From the NCBI RefSeq assembly GCF_029369745.1, contig NZ_CP120210.1, positions 7,936,001-8,000,000 of the forward strand: a stretch of 64,000 nucleotides of DNA. Reading direction: 5' to 3'. Numbering within the stretch: the stretch's first letter is position 1; every line of letters begins with the position of its first letter. The notes beneath the pieces are model-generated. The model saw only the letters and a program-made list of their open reading frames with translations, made no database searches and was not told the DNA's origin. Position numbers and translations under genes: made by a program. Below, piece by piece: positions 36,001-41,780 of this stretch. This DNA comes from Amycolatopsis sp. QT-25. Its GTDB lineage: Bacteria > Actinomycetota > Actinomycetes > Mycobacteriales > Pseudonocardiaceae.

Positions 36001-37548
36001 GGCCAGTTCTCCGACCGCGCCGACTACGACACCGTCATCCGCGAGATGCGGGGCATGCCGACCGAGCACCACGCGGTCGTGGCGGTGAAGTACCTCGACG
36101 AGAACGGCGTCGAGCGCGGGCACATCGCCATGGTGGCCAACACCCGCGACGGCGTCGCGTTCATCGACCCGCAGTCCGGTGCGCTGATGAGCCTGCCGCA
36201 TCCGCCGCTGGGCATGAAGCTGATGCACGTCGGCGTCCCGGAGGGCCCGGCCGCTCAGCACACCGACGGCCACACCACGCGGACGGACACCGCTTCGGCG
36301 CGGCCCGCCGACCCGCGGATCGCGTTCGCGCGGCCGGATCAGCCGGTGGATCCGCGCCTCGCCTACGCCAGGGAAGACACCCCCGACGTGCCGCCGTCGC
36401 GGATCGGGCCGGACGGCCGTCCGATCGTGACCCCGCCGCGCGACACGGGCTACGGAATGGCGCCCGACGAGCAGCCCGACGGAAACCGGGCCGAGGGCGA
36501 GCGGTTCCTGAACGATCCCGAGGTCGCCGCCGCGGTGGACGGGCTGGCCCCGGACAAGAAGCGGGCCGTCCACGAGGACGAGAACGGGGTCAAGCACGAC
36601 GTCGGGCCGATGCGGGACTTCATCCGTGAGCAGTTGCCCGCGCATCCGGAACTCGTCCGGCTGATGGAGCACCCGGACAACGCGTACCTGCGGGCCTCAC
36701 TGCTGCACAACCCGATGACCATCGGCAGCCTGCTGCTGCACCCGGAAGCCATCCCGCTCCTCGAAGACGCTCTGCGCGACGTCGAGGAACGCGGCCACCA
36801 GCTGATCGACGACGTCCGCCAGGACGGTCCTGGCGACACTCCGCTCACCCCGGAGCAGCGGGACCTCGCGAACGCGGCGGCGGACATCGCCGCCGACGTG
36901 GACCCCCGCGACCAGTACCACGCCGGATTCGATCGCGCGGACAAGGGCGATCCAGGGAAGATCCAGGAGTTCCTGGCCGCCGAGCGGGAGGCGTGGCCGC
37001 GGAACCAGGGCGACCTGAACCGGATCGCCGAACGGATCGCGGCGGACAACAACGGTGACGCGTCGGGCAGGCCCGGTCCGAAGGACGACGACCGCGCGAA
37101 GGCGAAGATCGCGGGTTACGACGGAGACGCGTCGAAACTCACCGACCTGGTGGGCGTGAAGATCCAGTTCGACACGCTGGCCGACGTCTACAACGCGTTG
37201 AACGCGGTGATGGCCGATCCGGATCTCCGGATCGTCAGTTTCGACGACCGGTTCGCGAATCCGCAGGACAGCGGCTACCGCGATCTGCAGATGAACGTCC
37301 GGCTGCCGAACGGGCACGTCGCCGAACTGCGGCTGCATCTGAAGCACATCGACACGGTCTCGGCCTACGAGCACGCCTTGTACGAGGTCCGTCGCGACTT
37401 CCCGACGTACAACCGGACACTGGACGAGAACAACAAGAAGCGGCTGACTCCGGAACAGGCGCTACTGGAAGCCGCGTTGATGGACCGGGTCCGGGAAAAG
37501 TTCATGACCGGGCTACGGAAGGGCTTGCCGCCGGAGGAGAACACGTGA
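30034..37548 (+). CDS. Giant ESX-type polymorphic toxin: two ADP-ribosyltransferase and two papain-like domains, RelA-like tail
   Basis: 2504 aa, GTG start. Order: WXG-like head (WSGQGAEKFAEAW, about 60-75); hydrophobic segment about 110-140; Ser/Pro/Ala repeats and Pro-rich linker about 330-1015; ADP-ribosyltransferase 1 about 1020-1250 with Arg1136, STS at 1167-1169 and ExE Glu1205/Glu1207; papain-like domain 1 about 1360-1530, where Cys and His are replaced (Ser1406, Arg1494; Asp1509 kept); ADP-ribosyltransferase 2 about 1580-1800 with Arg1690, TSS and Glu1759/Glu1761; papain-like domain 2 about 1900-2070 with Cys1949, His2030, Asp2045; RelA/SpoT-like tail about 2350-2460 (DLVGVK, GYRDLQ, AELRL). 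Domains are assigned by motif only. The arrangement indicates a secreted multi-warhead toxin; targets unknown. Confidence 0.8.
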   Translation: MGMEMPDAVKWLLPIVVGESWPEGDEDKLRDLRDAWHNASKAIQPIADTATKGATEVLGGWSGQGAEKFAEAWKKFVEGDEAYFKSLADSSKALGDSCNATALDVEYTKYMIIISLVILAAQIVAMIAAAAVTFGGSTAGIAPAQIATRMTVQMIFRQLMQKLAQEGFKKVAKELLEKLLKEGLKKIGKEVLQNTAMNLAMDAGIQGLQMAKGDRDSWDSSKTKDSAISGAVDGVVGAGSSSIGKGATKGLSDSVGGQIVDSAARGAVRGAAEGVASTVGQAAVTGDLDKLSAKDVLMGASGGAVGGGVDGAKSQIGDIRAANTPTAAGDGPPAPDVDSPDSGTPSHTPGSSDSGSSSDSRSSSRSDSAADSSPRSTADSDAASSRGSADPQPRSEGGPQRAADSDRVDQSSTRAPERPADAPANTGDGQRAAQTHQNAPAATADNGPGQQQAAPGSQQQAPAAQTQAPAAGAAQTPAGSPAPASSPASGPASGPTQSPASTPASTPASGAASGSTQSPTSNPASGPASGPTQSPASTPASTPASGAASGSTQSPTSNPASGAASGPTQSPASTPASGAASGPTQSPTSSPASGADSSSSQSPAHSSSQSSAMPPAASSGAPTSTGAPSSSGGSSSGGYGMAPNPGSSSPAPSGGYGMAPGGNPPGNGPAPGGFPSPGHDPSRPGRPNDGVQAAGFTGNGGPQQPRFDQPPAPMPFQGQQPMQPPPPGGFAPPPPPPGGGGPMPPRGPHGQPGPMGPRPTGPQPPPQQPGQGGYPQDRGPRQRPQQPPQPPQPPGPQGPPRPPQGYQGRPGPGPGPNGGIPPRPQTPPPGPPPGSRGPAGHPPRPQHPGNGPFPGNRGPVPPPPPGHHPGQPGRPGPQSGRPMPPGAEPPRFGGPQRPPQVPAPRPGHDGNAAPQDRTRQPQRPPQQQPPMRPAEQAPRQESPDVPRDAELPKDVDALRDTDAPKDTDVPKDTDAPRNTETPKDVETPKDVETPKDTETPQDVTPDDRTTDEPGTTVDEPYLTDPDFHTDDPAAYRALAETQIDKRGFDAETGEARSEQVRREALAKRDTHEDPRVREMSDQGAYAVHSYTRTDMAERITHAQRHGGAELDALRPHIEAITSGLNEMPAYEGLVSRRVNFNGNESAIRSFLEAHARGQVIVDPQMLSTSRVTPDHPRSTFPGEVEMRIQSKTGRHIEDLASLKDEREVLMKSATQLRVTDVKMGPGHPDHPDYRKRLDDGSPNDLPKWIVECEEVVAGEDGHLSPDEVHQKVAERREFNNAVQERLAREAADQEAQLRRDHPELFQNKGLAGLETKLADGKGGWVDAADTPAQDIPKPREHVPEGGWSELAKPLDEGGTPVIHAGSAETPHQQVRLLMDAIPAIGEANSRNYYAPESWQDGYRTNSAESLVAFEDRMNGGDSVAGPSTGGSPLQHVSDRVGGQWSDRNGFADVARELGGRPVGARTAVAFEQHAAAEPNAPEGSPRSKDRIETRIVAAVHTPHGVVFADPMTGRLATLPDDPTSIKAMPMGGGDAPHPPEAPEQTHTDKSPEAETPVREQSPKTGLDIADRLKGPEETPKRLDESYLGDENFRGMPEDHKSLRDRYDNADLAEQAREKALKRLEASPLKDRVSPEAAEAIYSYSREHAYAINEANRRGEAHPDFENAQRSTRAIVGALNELPDFHGEAIRGIDTKGDLRAAAIMAAHYEPGQTVPEPTMTSSTIKTSPDTKSKFGEDVEIHIVSKTGKDVSSLAENPGENEAINKPATQLYVHSKEFKTPPLVDRPKWVIHAEEVTPGDPRYLDPETAKQKMDERRARHAAEAPELARLAQARSMARLGGFDEPQTPHLTTENPARHGVADADKGPEYGEQTAQDHSVTDDTAELPVPERDYSSMAVATNPPSEPAIHAGSASPARQAAYLADRHPRLAEVNPHFHDPDALANGYRSNCTRTPGAYMDRLNGIDSTADPLLVHEMDSQGSLDHVEERFGGQFSDRADYDTVIREMRGMPTEHHAVVAVKYLDENGVERGHIAMVANTRDGVAFIDPQSGALMSLPHPPLGMKLMHVGVPEGPAAQHTDGHTTRTDTASARPADPRIAFARPDQPVDPRLAYAREDTPDVPPSRIGPDGRPIVTPPRDTGYGMAPDEQPDGNRAEGERFLNDPEVAAAVDGLAPDKKRAVHEDENGVKHDVGPMRDFIREQLPAHPELVRLMEHPDNAYLRASLLHNPMTIGSLLLHPEAIPLLEDALRDVEERGHQLIDDVRQDGPGDTPLTPEQRDLANAAADIAADVDPRDQYHAGFDRADKGDPGKIQEFLAAEREAWPRNQGDLNRIAERIAADNNGDASGRPGPKDDDRAKAKIAGYDGDASKLTDLVGVKIQFDTLADVYNALNAVMADPDLRIVSFDDRFANPQDSGYRDLQMNVRLPNGHVAELRLHLKHIDTVSAYEHALYEVRRDFPTYNRTLDENNKKRLTPEQALLEAALMDRVREKFMTGLRKGLPPEENT
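31490..31850 (+). repeat. Ser/Pro/Thr tandem repeats in the effector linker
   Basis: In-frame repeats encode blocks such as SPASTPASGAASGPTQ. Several copies of about 120 nt are almost identical, so the linker is expanding by duplication. Expected to be disordered. Confidence 0.8.
34110..34620 (+). other. Inactive first papain-like (Tox-PL/deamidase-type) domain
   Basis: Aligned with the second copy: GYRTNSAES against GYRSNCTRT, and ETRIVAAV against RGHIAMVA. The catalytic Cys is Ser and the His is Arg, while the DP-x-(S/T)-G motif is retained (FADPMTG). Fold kept, catalysis very probably lost. Confidence 0.6.
35740..36240 (+). other. Second papain-like (Tox-PL/deamidase-type) domain, intact triad
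   Basis: Cys1949 in YRSNCTRTPGAYMDRLNG, His2030 in ERGHIAMVANT and Asp2045 in FIDPQSG follow the order and spacing of papain-like toxin deamidases/proteases of polymorphic toxins. Confidence 0.6.
37080..37420 (+). other. RelA/SpoT-like nucleotidyltransferase domain at the effector C-terminus
   Basis: Motifs in family order: LTDLVGVKIQF (RelA DxxGxR, here ending Lys2376), a loop with DDRFANPQDSGYRDLQMN (GYR) and HVAELRLHL (VELQ-type, Glu2431). Such domains in toxins make (p)ppGpp/(p)ppApp or pyrophosphorylate tRNA. Confidence 0.55.
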
Positions 37549-38012
37549 TCCAGACCCCGTCCTTCTACACGTACTTCGGGAAGACCTACCGCATCGAGTC
37601 GACTCCCGACGGAGGCCTGACCGGCTTTCTCCTCAATCCGCGCACCGGCGAATTCGACGAGAAGCCGGAACACGTGCGTGAGGTCATGTGGGCGATGGCG
37701 AGTTCGGACATCAGCAAGGTGCCCGAGGAGAAGTTCGTCCAGGAGACCGAGCGGGCTCGCGCGTACGAGCTCAAGGGCGCGGGCCCGATCTTCGCGCTCT
37801 ACGAGACCATCGACGGCCTGTACGACCAGGCCAGGCGCGAAAACCGCCGCTTGGAACCGCAGGAATCGGCCTTGATCCAGGCGCTGCGCAAGCGCACCTT
37901 CAAGATGTGGGAGGACGAGCTGGCCCGCCGCGCCGCGGGGGAGCCGCCGTCGTTCCGGGCGGAACCCCGTTTCCCCGAATACGCACCACCGGAGGAAGGG
38001 GACAGCCAGTGA
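37545..38012 (+). CDS. Candidate immunity protein of the giant effector
   Basis: 155 aa, no recognised family. Mixed alpha/beta N-terminus (SFYTYFGKTYRIESTPDGG), then mostly helical (about 45-130) and an acidic, Pro-rich tail. GTG start overlaps the effector stop (GTGA), so the two are translationally coupled, which is the usual position of an immunity gene. No signal peptide or membrane segment; it would act in the cytoplasm on the C-terminal domain. It could instead be a secretion chaperone. Confidence 0.5.
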   Translation: MIQTPSFYTYFGKTYRIESTPDGGLTGFLLNPRTGEFDEKPEHVREVMWAMASSDISKVPEEKFVQETERARAYELKGAGPIFALYETIDGLYDQARRENRRLEPQESALIQALRKRTFKMWEDELARRAAGEPPSFRAEPRFPEYAPPEEGDSQ

Positions 38013-38040
38013 TCTCCTACCACCGGGCGGACCGGGCGCG

Positions 38041-39519
38041 ATGATTCACGTGGAACAACTGACTTCGGAACAACGACACGGCCTGCTGATCGAGATCGGC
38101 AAGCTCGTCCGGGCGGGCGTCACCGACGCGGCGCGTCCGGCGGCGGCCGATTTCCGGCAGGCCGGGGAACACACCGAACTCGAGGGCCACAACGTCGTGC
38201 CCGCAGCCGAGCTGAACGAGCTGTTCGGCAGGCTTCGCACCGGCATGTACATCACCGGCCGCGGGACCTGGCTCCAGTCGCGGTTCACGCTCAAGCCCGA
38301 CGGCACCTTCGACTTCGACTTCACCCTCGACGACGAACCGGCGTGGTCCAGGACCCCGCCCGCTTCGGCGTATCCGGACGAGCTGGCCGCGTTCCCCCGC
38401 GAGGACGAGCACGTCCCCGATTGGTGGCGGCTGCGCGCACAGCTGCCGTTGCGCGTCGAGTTCCGGCACGCCCGCATCGTCGACGCGTACACCGAGGGCG
38501 AGCCACCGGTGGTGGACAGACCGGAGCTCGACGAATCCGAGGCGCCGCTGGTCGCGCAGTACCTCGAGCGTGAACCGGCGATCCTCTCCGGCAGCGGTCT
38601 CGGCAAGGACATCTTCGCTCCGGAAGCCGACGGCGACGTCCCGGAGAGCTACCACACCGACGGCACCTGGATCTGGCACGCGTCCGTGCCGCACTACCTG
38701 CGGAAGTACGGGATCCCGCCGGAGCCCGAGCTGGTCGGGCACATTCGCGGCCAGCGGTTCCAGCCGCCGTACGTCGAGCACCTCGTGCGGCGGACCGCGG
38801 AAGCGGATCTGCTCGGCAAGCCGAGGCCGAAACCGGGCCGCTCCGACGTCAAGAAGACCGAAGGCGACATCGCCGCGGAGCTGGAGACGTCGCCGAATCC
38901 GGCCCTGACCGACGAAGAACTGCTGGTCGTGCTGGTCAGCAGGCTCGGTGAGCACGGCGTCTGGCCGGAGGCGTACCGCATCGGCGACCGCGCGGACGGC
39001 GCCTGGTGCCTCAATTTCACCGAGAAGGGCTGGGAGGTCGCGGCCTACTCGGGCGGCGTCCCGGTCTCGCCGAAGTACTTCGACAAGCTCGACGACGCGG
39101 CCCACCAGCTTCTCGGTGCCCTGCTGCTGCATCCGGCGAGGATGACCGCCGGACACGAGACACCTCTCGAGACGGCGAAGGAACTCGCCGATTGGCCGGT
39201 GCAGGCGGCCACGGGTGAGCCTCCGCTCACCTTGCTCCGCAACAAGCGCGTCAGCCGGATGGTCGCCGGTACGGTCGTACTGCGGTTCGGCGAGGAAACC
39301 GGCAATCTGGTTCACCACGGAGGGGTACGGTTCGCCACGACGTCCCTGCCGCTGGAACGGGAGCGCGTCGGTGGGACCTACCGGTTGCGACGCCCGCTCC
39401 ACGTGATCATCGGTGTCACCGTCCCTTGGGCGAACATGCCCGGCGGGGCGGTGGCCTACGTGCTCCCGAGGACCATCGCCGAGCACGTGTCCGACGGCAG
39501 CCTGGAGAGGATCGAGTAG
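38041..39519 (+). CDS. TNT (NADase-type) domain protein, copy 1
   Basis: 492 aa. The C-terminal 100 residues match the TNT domain (tuberculosis necrotizing toxin, NAD+ glycohydrolase): RFGEETGNLVH..., SLPLERE, YRLRRPLHVIIGVTVPW and PGGAVAYVLPRTIAEHVSDGSL. Where TNT enzymes usually have a conserved Gln after the GG(G/A)V motif, this protein has Ala. The N-terminal region (about 10-260) holds a domain shared with the second TNT protein here, including HTDGTWIWHASVPHYLRKYG. No WXG domain or signal peptide. It may be a toxin module, or an inactive homologue. It starts 28 bp after the candidate immunity gene and precedes the Imm35-like gene. Confidence 0.7.
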   Translation: MIHVEQLTSEQRHGLLIEIGKLVRAGVTDAARPAAADFRQAGEHTELEGHNVVPAAELNELFGRLRTGMYITGRGTWLQSRFTLKPDGTFDFDFTLDDEPAWSRTPPASAYPDELAAFPREDEHVPDWWRLRAQLPLRVEFRHARIVDAYTEGEPPVVDRPELDESEAPLVAQYLEREPAILSGSGLGKDIFAPEADGDVPESYHTDGTWIWHASVPHYLRKYGIPPEPELVGHIRGQRFQPPYVEHLVRRTAEADLLGKPRPKPGRSDVKKTEGDIAAELETSPNPALTDEELLVVLVSRLGEHGVWPEAYRIGDRADGAWCLNFTEKGWEVAAYSGGVPVSPKYFDKLDDAAHQLLGALLLHPARMTAGHETPLETAKELADWPVQAATGEPPLTLLRNKRVSRMVAGTVVLRFGEETGNLVHHGGVRFATTSLPLERERVGGTYRLRRPLHVIIGVTVPWANMPGGAVAYVLPRTIAEHVSDGSLERIE

Positions 39520-41766
39520 GTGGAATCGGCGGAAGCGGTAGCCAAGGTCGAAGAGTGGCTGCGCGCGGTCCACGGCCCGGACGTGTCCGAACCGGGCGGC
39601 GCCGGCCTGCGCGTGAACCACGAGAAGGTCCTGCGCGTCCCCGAGGGCTGGTCGGTCCCCTACAACACGATCGCCTTCCTCGACGAGGGTCATGCCGAGA
39701 AGGAGATCTTCCCGCCGCCGTCGGTGATCGTCCGCGAACCGGACGGCGAACTGCGCCAGGCGCATCCGCAGCCCGGCGGGCTCAGCGTCCCGGTGGCGTT
39801 CCCCGGCCAGGAGGCGTGGCGCGAGGTCGTCGACCCCGAGTACGCCAAGGCCGGACTCGGTGACCTCGGGGTTCCGCCCGCGGTCGTCGCCGGCTGGGTG
39901 CAGGTCACCGCGGACGGCGTCCAGACCGGACGGGAGCGGGAGAACCCCGAGTACAAGGCCGGGCCGATCCGCCGCGGCTACCCGAAGCCGGAGAACCGGC
40001 TCGAAACGCTGCTGTCGTTCGCCAGCGTCGGCTGGCTGACCAGGGAGCAGCTGCTCATCGGGCTGCTGCGCTGTGAGGTCTACGTCCCGCTCGACCTGGC
40101 GTCGGGGAAGACGGAGCGGTTCTACTTCAACGAGGAACGCGCCGAACTCCGGGTGTTCAGCTCGACCAGGAACCTCCCCTCCCGAGAACACGGGTACTGG
40201 AAGGTCGACATCGCCACCCTCGCCGGGTACGAAAGCCCGCCGAACCTCGTGATCAACGGTGGCCCGGCGACGTTCGAGGACGTCAGCGGCGCCGAACTCG
40301 CCGAGACCGCGTCGCGATTCCCGCGCCGGGGCCCTGGCGTCGACGTCAACGAGCGCTGCCCGGAAGCGGATCCGAAACTGGAGACGCTCGCCGCCGAGAC
40401 CGCCGCGAAGATGGGTCTGCCCGAACCGGTGAAGCCGCCGCTGGCCGCCGCCGAACGGGCCCGCCGCCGCGGGTTCGAACTGACCGTCGAGGAATGCCAG
40501 AAGACCGTCCTCGGCCAGTCGTGGCTGGCACGGCTCAAGCAGCCGGAGCCGCCGCACGGCCGCCCGAACGACCTGCGGGCGAACGGGCTGGCGCCGGGTT
40601 ACGACAACGACGGGCAGCTCCAGCCGCGTCTGGACACCTTCGGCAAGTACTTCGAACGAGACCGCTCCAGCTCCCGCTACGGCTGGCAGCGCGTCACGGG
40701 CGCGTACGTGGGCTTCGCGCTCGGCGAGGCACTCGGAGCGGCAGTCGACCGGATGCGGCTCGACGAGATCCACAGCACCTACGGCCCGGACGGCGTCACC
40801 GATCTGCCGGTCGCGTTCGACCTGCCCGGCCGGATCGGGCCGCTCACCCAGCGGCTGCTGTTCTACACCGAAGCCGTCATCCGCAGCCCGCATCGGGAGC
40901 AGCCGGAGAACCTTTCCGCCGAACAGGCGCTCGGGACGGTCGCCCGCAACTCGCTGATGCGCTGGCTGCACACCCAGGGCGCGCCGTTGGACAACGCCGA
41001 CGGCTGGTTGGTGAAGGTGCCGGAACTGCGTGTCCGCCGCACCCCCGACGACGCCGAACTGAACGCCTATCACGCGCTGGCGACCGTGTCCCCGACGGCG
41101 ATGCCGATGAGCGGGCCGGACGCGCTGGTCACGGCCCTGCCCGCGGCGATGACCGCGGCGGGACCGGGGACCGCCCTGAGCGGCGGTGTCCGGCAGGCGG
41201 TCCGCGACCTCGTTTCGGTCACTCATCCGGGGGAGGTCGACGTCGAAGCGGCGACCTACCTGACCTGGCTGTTCGAACCCGCGCTGACCTCGGAGGCGTT
41301 CAGCTATCCGGTCTGGAACATCTCCCGTGAGATCTTCAGCGACCGGAATCCGCACCAGCGGGGGCCGGTCTGGGCGGATCTGAAGGCGATGGTCGCGGAA
41401 TCGGTGCCGTTCTTCGGCAAGCACGGCCTGCCCGATCTGCGGGTCCCCGAGCTGATCGGCGACGGCAAGGGCACGCTTTCGGTGCTGGGACGCGCGTTCG
41501 CGGCACTGTCCGGCTTCGAGAACTACCCGGAGCAGGCGTTGCTGCGTGCGGTCAACCACTCGGGCCGCAGCGCGATCACCGGCGCCGTCGCCGGTGCGCT
41601 GCTCGGCGCCCGCACCGGCATCCCCGGGCTGCCGCAGAAGTGGGTCGATCAGCTGGAACTGCGCCACCTGGTGGAGAACATCGCCACCGACGCGTTCTGG
41701 CACTTCGACCGCCATTCGGCGCTGCACGAGGTCGACGGCTGGGCCCAGCGGTATCCACGCTGGTGA
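39520..41766 (+). CDS. Chimera: Imm35-like + SseB-like + degenerate ADP-ribosylglycohydrolase
   Basis: 748 aa, GTG start directly after the TNT gene stop. Residues 1-100 resemble the YrhB/Imm35 immunity fold (AVAKVEEWLRAV, LRVPEGWSVPYNTIAFLD). About 155-260 resemble SseB N-terminal domains (LLSFASVGWLTREQLLIGLLR, VYVPLDL, LRVFSS). From about residue 394 it resembles ADP-ribosylglycohydrolase (GAYVGFALGEALGAAVD) but the metal-binding motifs are lost: the TDDTQ region reads IGPLTQR and the NHSGDSD motif reads NHSGRSAITG. Probably a non-enzymatic immunity or ADP-ribose-binding protein. Next gene overlaps or follows within 15 bp. Confidence 0.65.
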   Translation: MESAEAVAKVEEWLRAVHGPDVSEPGGAGLRVNHEKVLRVPEGWSVPYNTIAFLDEGHAEKEIFPPPSVIVREPDGELRQAHPQPGGLSVPVAFPGQEAWREVVDPEYAKAGLGDLGVPPAVVAGWVQVTADGVQTGRERENPEYKAGPIRRGYPKPENRLETLLSFASVGWLTREQLLIGLLRCEVYVPLDLASGKTERFYFNEERAELRVFSSTRNLPSREHGYWKVDIATLAGYESPPNLVINGGPATFEDVSGAELAETASRFPRRGPGVDVNERCPEADPKLETLAAETAAKMGLPEPVKPPLAAAERARRRGFELTVEECQKTVLGQSWLARLKQPEPPHGRPNDLRANGLAPGYDNDGQLQPRLDTFGKYFERDRSSSRYGWQRVTGAYVGFALGEALGAAVDRMRLDEIHSTYGPDGVTDLPVAFDLPGRIGPLTQRLLFYTEAVIRSPHREQPENLSAEQALGTVARNSLMRWLHTQGAPLDNADGWLVKVPELRVRRTPDDAELNAYHALATVSPTAMPMSGPDALVTALPAAMTAAGPGTALSGGVRQAVRDLVSVTHPGEVDVEAATYLTWLFEPALTSEAFSYPVWNISREIFSDRNPHQRGPVWADLKAMVAESVPFFGKHGLPDLRVPELIGDGKGTLSVLGRAFAALSGFENYPEQALLRAVNHSGRSAITGAVAGALLGARTGIPGLPQKWVDQLELRHLVENIATDAFWHFDRHSALHEVDGWAQRYPRW

Positions 41767-41780
41767 ACGGAATGGGGACG

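Noticed and set aside
31684..36672. Very long open frame on the minus strand opposite the giant effector
   Set aside because: It is an antisense shadow caused by high GC3; composition is Arg/Gly/Val-rich with no domains, and the plus-strand frame has motifs.
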